A stretch of DNA of 5,272 nt, from contig CATKFT010000120.1 of assembly GCA_949747745.1 (NCBI GenBank), forward strand, positions 1-5,272. Reading direction: 5' to 3'. Source of the DNA: an uncultured Clostridia bacterium. GTDB lineage: Bacteria; Bacillota_A; Clostridia; TANB77; CAG-508. This document shows positions 1 to 5,272 of the stretch, piece after piece. Numbering within the stretch: position 1 is the first letter of the stretch; each line of letters begins with the position of its first letter. Both the position numbers and the translations under genes were made by a program. The notes below the pieces were generated by a model, which saw only the letters and a program-made list of their open reading frames with translations, was not told the origin of the DNA and ran no database searches.

Positions 1-17
1 GGAAGGAATGAAATTTT

Positions 18-954
18 ATGAAAAATATTACAAAAACTGTATTAATATATATGTGTATGCTTTATGTTTTAAGCATATCTTTAGCAGGATGTGGTAAAAA
101 CAATGAAAGTGAAATACTAAAAGATAAAATTAATAGTGAAATAGCATATTTAGATACAAAATTAGTGGATATGTTAAACAACATAAATGGAATTTCTATT
201 CAAAATTATATAGTAAAAGCAGAACAAGTAAATGAAGAAGAAGGAAGTAGTAATACAAAAAGCAGTAATGCTTCTAGTGGTTCAAAAGAACAAGAAGCAA
301 ATACACAAGAAGAAACAAGTAGCTCAGGTCGGAGGCAGTTCTAGTGGAAACTCTGATATGTCAGGTTCACAAAATAAAGAAAGTTCTAGCAATATAAAAT
401 ATAGAATGGAAGGAAATGAAATACTGTTACAAGAAAGAAAAACAGACTGGAAAATTGTAAAATCTGAAATAGAAAAATTATATTCTAGTTGGTCAACAAT
501 TATATTAGATTTATATAAAATAAATGTAAATAATCAAGATATATTAAACTTTAATGCTGATTTAGATGCTGCAACTCAAAGCATAAAAAATGAAAATAAA
601 GAAGCAAGCTTAACAGATCTTGCAAAACTTTATTCATATATACCTAAATATATAGTATATGTATCAAATGATGTTACAGTTACTAATATATATCAAACAA
701 AGTCTAGCATATTAAATGCTTATGCAATGGTAGAGGGGAATAATTTAGCGGGCATAAAAAGTGAATTATCAAATGCAGAACAAGCATTTATGCCAATTAT
801 AAATAATATAAATTCAAAAACTAACAATCAATCTAATATTAATAAGGCATATATATTAATAAAAGAGCTACAAGCTTCAATTGATAACAAGGATAAGGAT
901 ATATTTTATATAAAATATAAAAATTTGATACAGGAGTTAAATAATATAAAATAG
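18..954 (+). CDS. Secreted lipoprotein, 311 aa, read through a +1 shift at CGG
   Basis: Predicted surface lipoprotein of unknown function. An AAGGAA ribosome binding site (3-8) lies 9 bases before the ATG. Residues 1-25 form a lipoprotein signal peptide with hydrophobic core and lipobox LAGC, with Cys25 as the lipidation site. Residues about 26-70 are a polar helical segment, and about 72-125 a Ser/Gly/Glu/Gln-rich linker. The rest is a helical domain with motifs such as YSSWSTIILDLY and LAKLYSYIPKYIVYV, ending in FYIKYKNLIQELN. The frame opened at 18 stops at 342. Skipping C330 of an in-frame CGG joins it to the frame that runs to the TAG at 952-954, and the serine/glycine linker continues smoothly across the join (SSSG-GGSSSG). 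The C-terminal domain resembles, from memory, conserved clostridial lipoproteins. If no shift occurs, this is a broken gene giving a 108-residue fragment. The upstream promoter lies outside the window. Confidence 0.8.
330..333 (+). other. Putative +1 frameshift site, CGGA (site 1)
   Basis: The in-frame context is tca ggt CGG agg cag, with a zero-frame TAG at 342-344. Dropping C330 gives ggt, then gga ggc agt tct, which is the open frame of the rest of the lipoprotein. CGG would be codon 105. There is no homopolymer, simple repeat or in-frame stop at the shift point, so neither strand slippage nor a prfB-type UGA site explains it. The preceding GGT tRNA could not re-pair well on the +1 triplet GTC. 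This favours out-of-frame Gly-tRNA entry at GGA, or four-base reading of CGGA, over P-site slippage. Mutation or sequence error remains possible for this site taken alone. Confidence 0.6.
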
Positions 955-1045
955 TAAATGGGATATAGAGAATTATAATTAGAAAATAAAAATGTTATGG
1001 AAAGAGAATATGCATAGTTATGATAACAAACATTTCTTCTTTTTA

Positions 1046-1074
1046 TTGAAATATAGTATTACTAAATATAAAAT
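1046..1074 (+). promoter_or_regulatory. Promoter of the pilin-like gene
   Basis: A -35 TTGAAA (1046-1051) and a -10 TAAAAT (1069-1074) are separated by 17 bases. This places the start of transcription near 1081, about 27 bases before the ATG at 1108. The 153-base gap 955-1107 holds this promoter and the ribosome binding site. I see no convincing terminator for the lipoprotein gene in it, so some read-through is possible. Confidence 0.55.
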
Positions 1075-1107
1075 ATAGGAAAACAAATAAAAAGGAGAAA
1101 TAAAAGT

Positions 1108-2522
1108 ATGAGAAAAACAAAAGAAAGAGGGATAACACTGATTGCACTAATGATAACAATAATAGTATTGTTAATATTAGCGGGAGTAACACTAAACTTG
1201 ACTTTGCGGAGAAAGAGGCATATTTAGAACAGCAAAAGATGCAGTAGCAATAACAAAAATAAAAGAGGTAGAAGAACAGTTAGAGCTTATATATATGGAT
1301 AAAAAGACAGAAGAATTAGCAGAAGGAAAGAAAGTAACAATAGAAGAAATAGTAAATGATTTAAAAGAACAAGGATATAAGATAAAAGAACAGTTAAGTG
1401 GAACAGATGCTGTTGAAAAAATAGTTTTAAATAATGAAATTAAAATGGAAAAAAATACTACAACAAGTTTAATATATACAATAAAATATGCAGAAGGAAA
1501 AGTAAAATATTTTGTAGAAATACAAGGAAAATATCATGAAATAATATTTGATAATGGGAAGCCAAAAATAAAAGAAGAACCAACTGAATTAGGAACAGAA
1601 GAAACTATAATAAAAAATAAAATAGTAGTAGCATCAGAAGATACAAATGTAGTAAATGCAGTAGCAGAAGAAAACAATGAGGGAAAAATAAGTTTAACAT
1701 CAGGAAATACTGGAGGTAATGTAAAAGTAACAATAACAGAAGAAAATAGTGGAGTAAAAGCAGAAGTAAAGGTAACAGTAAAAGAACCAGCAACAAGTTT
1801 TACAGTAACACCAAAAGAAGCAACAGTAATGAGAGAAAGCACAACAAAACTAACAGCAACAGTAGAACCAAGCAATGCAACAGATAAAATAACATGGACT
1901 ACATCAGATGCAAATATAGCAACAGTATCAGAAGATGGAACAGTAACAGGAGTTGCAGTAGGAACAGCAACAATAACTGGAAAATGTGGGGATTTTTCTG
2001 AAGATTGTATGATTATAGTAGAAAAAAAGAAAGTAAACCTAAGTGATTATTCAGAACTTCGGTTTGGGATTAAGTGATTTATTTATTTCGAATAAATTTG
2101 TTGGTTCAATTTTTATTAATAGTGGATGGTCGCTTGCTTTAAATAACTTTGGTGCATATATTACAGGAACTGACTATGCTACATGCTATGTAAGATTTGA
2201 CTGGGATATTGAAAAATTTTTTGATACATATGGAAAATTTAGTAAATTTGGAGGAACTGTCTCTTTTTCATCAAACAGCTGGCAAACTTGTGAAAATGCA
2301 CGTATTATTTGCTATGAAAAACGAGATGAAAACTTTGTAGAAGTTTTAAATAAACTTCTTGCCCAAGTATCTGATACAGCATCAAAAAATGTTAATTTTG
2401 AAGTTGACTTGAATGAATTAGAGAATGTTTGCTTGGTTAGGTTTGAAATAGCATCTTGGTGTACAAACGGAGGGTATCCTGGAAATAGAGGATACTGGAA
2501 AAACTTATACTTTGAGGAATAA
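1108..2522 (+). CDS. Pilin-like surface protein with BIG_2 domain and C-terminal module, 470 aa, two +1 shifts at CGG
   Basis: Surface-exposed or pseudopilus-like protein. AAAGGAG (1091-1097) precedes the ATG by 10 bases. Residues 1-33 are a type IV pilin-like N-terminus: a short basic leader ending KERG, then a hydrophobic helix (ITLIALMITIIVLLILAG). The Glu usual at position 5 after cleavage is missing, as in many clostridial relatives. Residues about 35-60 are an amphipathic helix (ERGIFRTAKDA). About 165-226 is a beta-rich Thr/Val repeat-like region, and about 229-306 a bacterial Ig-like BIG_2 domain (TVTPKEATV, ITWTTSDANIATVSEDG, TVTGVAVGTATIT). About 318-470 is an unrecognised aromatic-rich module ending YPGNRGYWKNLYFEE. 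The reading frame changes by +1 at CGG 1207 and again at CGG 2060. Skipping both C bases gives one uninterrupted 471-codon frame. Without the shifts the product is only 39 residues; with the first alone it is 322 residues and lacks the C-terminal module. Secretion and anchoring are inferred. Confidence 0.75.
1207..1210 (+). other. Putative +1 frameshift site, CGGA (site 2)
   Basis: The in-frame context is act ttg CGG aga aag, with a zero-frame TAG at 1225-1227. Dropping C1207 gives ttg, then gga gaa aga ggc ata ttt, reading L-G-E-R-G-I-F. Pilin-like proteins of this clostridial type commonly have Gly-(Glu/Asp)-(Asn/Arg)-Gly-Ile-Phe directly after the hydrophobic helix. The glycine produced by the shift is therefore the expected residue, in the expected place. 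This is the best-supported of the three sites, because both flanks belong to one recognisable family. CGG would be codon 34. Confidence 0.75.
2060..2063 (+). other. Putative +1 frameshift site, CGGT (site 3)
   Basis: The in-frame context is gaa ctt CGG ttt ggg, with a zero-frame TGA at 2075-2077. Dropping C2060 gives ctt, then ggt ttg gga tta agt gat, which opens the frame running to 2522. The site lies between the BIG_2 domain and the C-terminal module, so failure to shift would yield a protein without the module. Here the P-site CTT could partly re-pair on TTC, as at the prfB site, but that does not hold for sites 1 and 2. Which residue belongs here cannot be judged from a known family. Confidence 0.6.
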
Positions 2523-2713
2523 GATACATTGAGGATATAATAAATTTTCATTTTTTACAATATACCACATAAAAAATAGATAAACGCCATTAAAATTTAG
2601 ATACAAATATAAAAGCTACTTTTTCATATTATGGAGGTATGTGTATTTATGCATTAGGAGAATAACGTTTTTATAATAAAATATTTTGTATACAAATTAT
2701 AGAAAATAGAGCA

Positions 2714-2742
2714 AAAAAGGAGGAAAGTTAATCCTCCTTTTT
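2714..2742. terminator. Bidirectional intrinsic terminator between the pilin-like gene and the repressor
   Basis: A perfect 11-bp stem pairs AAAAAGGAGGA (2714-2724) with TCCTCCTTTTT (2732-2742) around a 7-base loop. There is a T-run on the 3' side for either direction of transcription. On the - strand it overlaps the last codons and stop of the XRE gene. The preceding gap 2523-2712 is AT-rich and holds no gene I can support. Confidence 0.8.
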
Positions 2743-3069
2743 GTTCATATATCTAATCAGCTCAGCCACAATCTCTTTATCACGGTTACTCAAACTATAA
2801 AATCCCACAATATTTGGGTCTATTTTATAATCATCAGTAACATCTAAATATTCCTGCAAAACATAAGTAGGTGTAATATGATAAATATTACAAAGTTTAA
2901 CCAAAGTATCTACACTTCCTTTTGTTTTATCTCTTTCTATATCAGATATATACCTAGAGGCTAAATCTAACATTTCGGCTACTTCTTCTTGTGTATAGCC
3001 TAGAGATTTTCTAGTTCTTTTAAGAAGTTTCCCGATTTTAATACTTGTTTTTTTATTTTCTAATTTCAT
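2728..3069 (-). CDS. XRE-family helix-turn-helix transcriptional regulator, 113 aa
   Basis: Small DNA-binding regulator of the Xre/Cro-CI type. The HTH_3 domain spans residues about 11-66: IGKLLKRTRKSLGYTQEEVAEMLDL, with the first DNA-facing helix at Thr26-Leu34 and the recognition helix about Ser38-Arg46 (SRYISDIERD). It ends with the typical VDTLVKLCNIYHITPTYVL. Residues about 85-113 (FYSLSNRDKEIVAELIRYM) form a short helical tail, probably for dimerisation. The start is set by an AAGGTGG ribosome binding site on the - strand (3076-3082), 6 bases before the ATG. The gene is divergent from the membrane-anchored protein at 3354, and the 284-base gap holds a palindrome beside that gene's promoter. 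A local or autoregulatory repressor is plausible, but the target is not shown. There is no phage or integrase gene nearby to mark it as a prophage regulator. Confidence 0.9.
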   Translation of the reverse strand: MKLENKKTSIKIGKLLKRTRKSLGYTQEEVAEMLDLASRYISDIERDKTKGSVDTLVKLCNIYHITPTYVLQEYLDVTDDYKIDPNIVGFYSLSNRDKEIVAELIRYMNKKED

Positions 3070-3256
3070 AACAAACCACCTTGTATATAAAATAACAAAT
3101 ATTGAAAAATAATTGAATGCTAATATTTACTATATATTGTGGATTTAATATGGAGTTTTATACATTAAAAAGTTATTAAATTACTATAAGAGTAAAAAAA
3201 TAAAGATAAAAACTGATTTTATTATAATATAAGTTAGTGTAAAATCTTATTAGGCA

Positions 3257-3270
3257 AAAACATATGTTTT
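3257..3270. promoter_or_regulatory. Palindrome, candidate operator upstream of the 3354 gene
   Basis: AAAACATATGTTTT is a perfect 14-base inverted repeat ending 7 bases before the -35 element of the 3354 gene, in the gap shared with the divergent XRE gene. Its core AACATATGTT resembles the inner part of Gram-positive LexA boxes, but the outer CG pairs are absent. It could be an operator for the adjacent XRE protein or for another repressor. In such AT-rich DNA, chance is also possible. Confidence 0.35.
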
Positions 3271-3277
3271 CGAGAAT

Positions 3278-3306
3278 TTGCAAAAAGACAGAAGTTGTGA
3301 TATAAT
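3278..3306 (+). promoter_or_regulatory. Promoter of the membrane-anchored protein gene
   Basis: A -35 TTGCAA (3278-3283), a 17-base spacer and a perfect -10 TATAAT (3301-3306) preceded by the extended TG (TGATATAAT) form a strong vegetative-type promoter. Transcription would begin near 3313, leaving a leader of about 40 bases. The rest of the divergent gap 3070-3256 is AT-rich, with no gene or RNA structure that I recognise. Confidence 0.75.
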
Positions 3307-3353
3307 AGAAGTATCATTTATAAGATGTTACAGAAGAAAAAGGGGGAATTTAT

Positions 3354-4004
3354 ATGGAAAAGAAGAAAGTTATTAAAATTATATTATTAGTTATTACAAT
3401 ATTAGCAATAATAATTATAGGTTTAACTGTAAGAAAGATAATTATAATTAAAGAATTAGATTCTAAAATTCCTAAATATATAAATAGTAATAACTACTAT
3501 GTGAAAGTTACTAATAATGATAAAACAATACTAGAATATTATTGCAAAGGAAAAAAATCATTAATGTTTTATAAAATCGAAGGAGAAACATCGGAAATAT
3601 GTAAGTTTTATGATGGAGAGGAAGAACGTACATATGTAATAAATTCAGGAGAGGCAAAAGCATTTCGTAAAGAGAAGATTGATACTGTAGCAAAAATACA
3701 TGTTAGCACTTTAACTAGTGGAAACAATAATTTAGCTGAAATGTTAAATGTTTCATTTATGCATACTATAAAAGATGCAAAATTAAATGGTAAAAATTGT
3801 TATCTTGTCAATGGTGTTATTTACAAGAATACATACATAGACAAAGAAACTGGTTTAATAATGAAAGCAGATAGTGGTTTTTTAAAATCAAAAGATGGAG
3901 CTAAAAAACAGATAATAAATACATATACATATGAATTTAATAATGTAACAGATGAAGACTTAAAAGAACCAGAGATTACAGAAGATATGAAAGAATTTAA
4001 ATAA
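3354..4004 (+). CDS. Membrane-anchored extracytoplasmic protein, 216 aa, function unknown
   Basis: Unrecognised function. An AGGGGGAA ribosome binding site (3341-3348) sits 5 bases before the ATG. Residues 1-6 are basic (MEKKKV), and residues about 8-30 form one hydrophobic membrane anchor, so the remaining ~185 residues should lie outside the membrane. That part alternates short polar and hydrophobic stretches (YYVKVTNNDKTILEYYCKGKKSLMFYKIEG, NCYLVNGVIYKNTYIDKETGLIMKADSG, INTYTYEFNNVTDEDLKEP). This suggests a beta-sheet-rich domain, reminiscent of LolA-like lipoprotein-carrier folds seen in many clostridial hypothetical proteins. Three cysteines are present, with no lipobox. It has its own strong promoter and ends before a terminator, so it is a single-gene unit, divergent from the XRE regulator that might control it. 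The LolA-like comparison is from memory and is tentative. Confidence 0.85.
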   Translation: MEKKKVIKIILLVITILAIIIIGLTVRKIIIIKELDSKIPKYINSNNYYVKVTNNDKTILEYYCKGKKSLMFYKIEGETSEICKFYDGEEERTYVINSGEAKAFRKEKIDTVAKIHVSTLTSGNNNLAEMLNVSFMHTIKDAKLNGKNCYLVNGVIYKNTYIDKETGLIMKADSGFLKSKDGAKKQIINTYTYEFNNVTDEDLKEPEITEDMKEFK

Positions 4005-4043
4005 AAAGGATGAGGCTCTACTTAAAATATTGTAAATTATAAT

Positions 4044-4069
4044 AAAAAAGGAGGAAAACCTCCTTTTTT
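4044..4069. terminator. Bidirectional intrinsic terminator between convergent genes
   Basis: An 11-bp perfect stem pairs AAAAAAGGAGG (4044-4054) with CCTCCTTTTTT (4059-4069) around an AAAA loop, with T-runs on both strands. It serves the + gene ending at 4004 and the - gene, whose TAA stop (4070-4068) overlaps the stem. Confidence 0.9.
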
Positions 4070-4778
4070 ATCTCTCTAAATCCATATTTTTTTCATCTGA
4101 ATTTATTATATTATTTTTATCAAGTTTCAAATTCATTTCAGAAACTTGTTCAGTTAATTCTTCTAATTTTTCTAAATCTTCTTGACTTGGTTTAGAATTA
4201 TTTTTAATTTTAATCATCATATTTGCAAATTCATTAAAAATTTCTGAATTATCTTTATTAACATTCTCTTGTTCATTAATATATCTATAATAAGAATTAT
4301 AATTTTGTCCAACTAATTTTTCTACCTGAACAGAATTTAAGTTTTTATATTCATCTCTTGAAGGATATGAAACATGAACACTTTTTGGATAAATATGTAT
4401 GGTAGGGAATATAATTTCTATTAAAGTTTGTTCTGCATTATCAAGCACAGTTTCTTTAGAAAGAATTTCTAATGCCTGAAGTTCTATATAGTTCTCAGTC
4501 TTATTATTTTCTCTTATCATATGATTAGATATAACTTCGCCAATACTTATACTAGAAGCAAGTACCATTATTCCCAAAGTAGTTCCACGGACAGTTCTTG
4601 CAAATTTTTTTTGTTCTCTTGTTAAAGAATATTCTGTTTCAATACCAGGTTTATATGCAAGACGTAATTTATTATAAAAATTTTTAATTCCTTTTGTATC
4701 TAATTTAGGATTCCTTCTTTTTATATAATTAAAACCTATTTTATCTTGATTATTTTGCATATCAATTATTTTACCCAT
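4068..4778 (-). CDS. Predicted single-span membrane protein, 236 aa, function unknown
   Basis: Unrecognised protein. The start is placed at 4778 because a GGAGG site on the - strand (4786-4790) lies 7 bases upstream. A longer frame to 4817 would begin inside the promoter. Residues 1-62 are polar and strongly basic (FNYIKRRNPKLD, LTREQKKFARTVRG), probably cytoplasmic. About 65-83 is a moderately hydrophobic segment (TTLGIMVLASSISIGEVIS) that could cross the membrane. The middle (about 95-165) contains LEILSKETVLDNAEQTLIEIIFPTIHIYPKSVHVSYPSRDEY. The C-terminal third is acidic and Asn/Lys-rich, with a likely coiled coil (SQEDLEKLEELTEQVSEMNLKLDK). It is transcribed alone from a divergent promoter next to the glycogen phosphorylase gene and ends on a shared terminator. 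No CGG codon occurs in it. Neighbours give no clear hint of function. Confidence 0.8.
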   Translation of the reverse strand: MGKIIDMQNNQDKIGFNYIKRRNPKLDTKGIKNFYNKLRLAYKPGIETEYSLTREQKKFARTVRGTTLGIMVLASSISIGEVISNHMIRENNKTENYIELQALEILSKETVLDNAEQTLIEIIFPTIHIYPKSVHVSYPSRDEYKNLNSVQVEKLVGQNYNSYYRYINEQENVNKDNSEIFNEFANMMIKIKNNSKPSQEDLEKLEELTEQVSEMNLKLDKNNIINSDEKNMDLER

Positions 4779-4807
4779 AAACATTCCTCCAAAACTTTTA
4801 TAACAGT

Positions 4808-4836
4808 AGTATAACATGAATATTAAAAAAAATCAA
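4808..4836 (-). promoter_or_regulatory. Promoter of the 236-aa membrane protein gene
   Basis: On the - strand, a -35 TTGATT (4836-4831), a 17-base spacer and a -10 TATACT (4813-4808) with an extended TG (TGTTATACT) are present. Transcription would start near 4801, about 22 bases before the ATG at 4778. This excludes the longer start at 4817. Confidence 0.7.
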
Positions 4837-4854
4837 AAAAATACTAAAAAATAT

Positions 4855-4883
4855 TTGACATTTTACTTATTATCATGGATAAT
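4855..4883 (+). promoter_or_regulatory. Promoter of the alpha-glucan phosphorylase gene
   Basis: A consensus -35 TTGACA (4855-4860), a 17-base spacer and a -10 GATAAT (4878-4883) are present. Transcription would begin near 4890, leaving a leader of about 50 bases with no obvious riboswitch. It is back-to-back with the promoter at 4808-4836, with 18 bases between the two -35 elements. Confidence 0.75.
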
Positions 4884-4940
4884 AAATATATTAAAATACT
4901 AATTGATAAAATGAACAAATAACTAAGGAGGAAATTAGAA

Positions 4941-5272
4941 ATGTACATGTTTAATAGGATTACAGTAAATCCACAATTACCAAAGAGAATTAACCGTTTA
5001 TCAGAAATAGCAAATAATTTATGGTGGTCTTGGAATAGTGAGTACTTACATTTATTAAAAGAAATCGATATTGATTTATGGGAAACAGTTGGTAAAAACC
5101 CTGTTAAGTTTTTTAAATTAGTATCACAAGAAAAGCTAGAAAAGGCTGCTGAAGATGAAGAAATATTAAAAAGCTATGATAAGGTAGTAGTAGATTTTGA
5201 TGGATATATGAATACTAAAAATACATGGTTTTCAAAAAAATATCCTAACAGTAAAAATGACTTAATAGCATA
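4941..5272 (+). CDS. glgP: Alpha-glucan (glycogen/maltodextrin) phosphorylase, N-terminal 110 residues, cut by window edge
   Basis: This is the beginning of a GT35-family alpha-glucan phosphorylase, which releases glucose 1-phosphate from alpha-1,4-glucans in the cytoplasm (glycogen breakdown). The visible part matches the N-terminal domain (DUF3417 type) of the shorter phosphorylases. LPKRINRLSEIANNLWWSWN (residues 13-32) contains the hallmark NLWWSWN, followed by LWETVGKNPVKFF. The end of the window (NSKNDLIA) leads to where family members have a YFSAEYG-type motif. The catalytic region and the pyridoxal phosphate lysine lie beyond the edge. An AAGGAGG site (4925-4931) is 9 bases before the ATG. 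A second ATG at 4947 is possible but spaced less well. The gene has its own promoter and no CGG codon in the visible part. The symbol glgP is by family, not by exact match. Confidence 0.88.
   Translation, partial: MYMFNRITVNPQLPKRINRLSEIANNLWWSWNSEYLHLLKEIDIDLWETVGKNPVKFFKLVSQEKLEKAAEDEEILKSYDKVVVDFDGYMNTKNTWFSKKYPNSKNDLIA

Noticed and set aside
232..954. Separate gene starting at 232 in the second frame of the lipoprotein
   Set aside because: Its first ~33 residues overlap the real lipoprotein frame, are poly-Lys/Gln shadow sequence, and lack a signal peptide. The GAAGAAG before it is coding repeat rather than a clear ribosome binding site.
1534..1875. - strand open frames at 1534-1875 and 1605-1796
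   Set aside because: Both are antisense shadows of the A-rich pilin-like gene, giving low-complexity Leu/Phe/Val proteins with no good start signal.
2023..2029. A-AAA-AAG in frame, a dnaX-like -1 slippery heptamer shortly before site 3
   Set aside because: A -1 shift here enters the third frame, not the one that runs on to 2522. The join needed is +1.
330..2063. Ordinary pseudogenes or sequencing errors as the cause of the three frame breaks
   Set aside because: Not excluded, but disfavoured: all three breaks have the same sign, all lie at CGG, none is in a homopolymer or repeat, and no other stop or indel damages the genes. Raw reads would settle it.
330..2063. Phase variation by slipped-strand mispairing
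   Set aside because: There is no homopolymer or short tandem repeat at any of the three points.
330..2063. CGG simply reassigned to Trp, Gln or another residue, as in some low-GC Firmicutes
   Set aside because: A three-base reassignment would not change the frame, and translation would still stop within 4-6 codons at each site.
2312..2551. - strand open frame opposite the C-terminal module
   Set aside because: It is a shadow of the + strand module, with no ribosome binding site and no recognisable domain.
2634..2664. GGAGG followed by short open frames of 8-11 codons
   Set aside because: The ATG is too close to the GGAGG and the peptides are too short. No promoter or homology supports a gene.
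3511..3693. - strand 60-codon open frame
   Set aside because: It lies opposite the well-supported gene at 3354-4004 and has low-complexity content.
4779..4817. Longer N-terminus (13 more residues) for the - strand membrane protein
   Set aside because: The extension runs through the GGAGG site and the -10 element, so it would not be transcribed as coding sequence.

Overview
The window is very AT-rich. It has strong AAGGAGG-type ribosome binding sites, compact sigma-A-like promoters and GGAGG/CCTCC-stem terminators. This suggests a low-GC Firmicute, probably a gut-type member of the class Clostridia. The pilin-like protein with a bacterial Ig-like (BIG_2) domain and the anchored small surface proteins fit that group; species cannot be named from the sequence.

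Layout: (1) 18-954 (+), a secreted lipoprotein split over two frames. (2) 1108-2522 (+), a pilin-like surface protein with a BIG_2 domain and a distinct C-terminal module, split over three frames. (3) 2728-3069 (-), a small XRE-family repressor. (4) 3354-4004 (+), a membrane-anchored extracytoplasmic protein divergent from the repressor, with its own promoter and a palindrome just upstream. (5) 4068-4778 (-), an unrecognised membrane protein. (6) 4941 to the window edge (+), the start of an alpha-glucan phosphorylase. Convergent gene ends carry bidirectional terminators, and genes 5 and 6 have back-to-back promoters.

The main result is a pattern across genes 1 and 2. Their three frame breaks (near 330, 1207 and 2060) all have the same sign (+1), and each falls exactly on an in-frame CGG codon. 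Skipping the C of CGG restores one 311-aa lipoprotein and one 470-aa pilin-like protein. The other seven CGG triplets on the + strand are out of frame or lie opposite - strand genes, and no - strand gene contains an in-frame CGG. So in this window every in-frame CGG is a +1 shift point, while CGT and CGA occur as ordinary arginine codons. Because GGN is a four-fold glycine box, a +1 shift at CGG always gives glycine, so CGGN behaves like a four-base glycine codon. In the pilin-like gene this glycine falls where related proteins have a conserved Gly after the N-terminal hydrophobic helix.

The working hypothesis is that CGG has lost its tRNA (tRNA-Arg with anticodon CCG) in this lineage. The ribosome would then shift +1, or a tRNA would read four bases, so that these genes stay functional. 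Three same-sign sequencing errors or mutations remain the alternative. Apart from this, the window is an ordinary chromosomal stretch of surface-protein and housekeeping genes.
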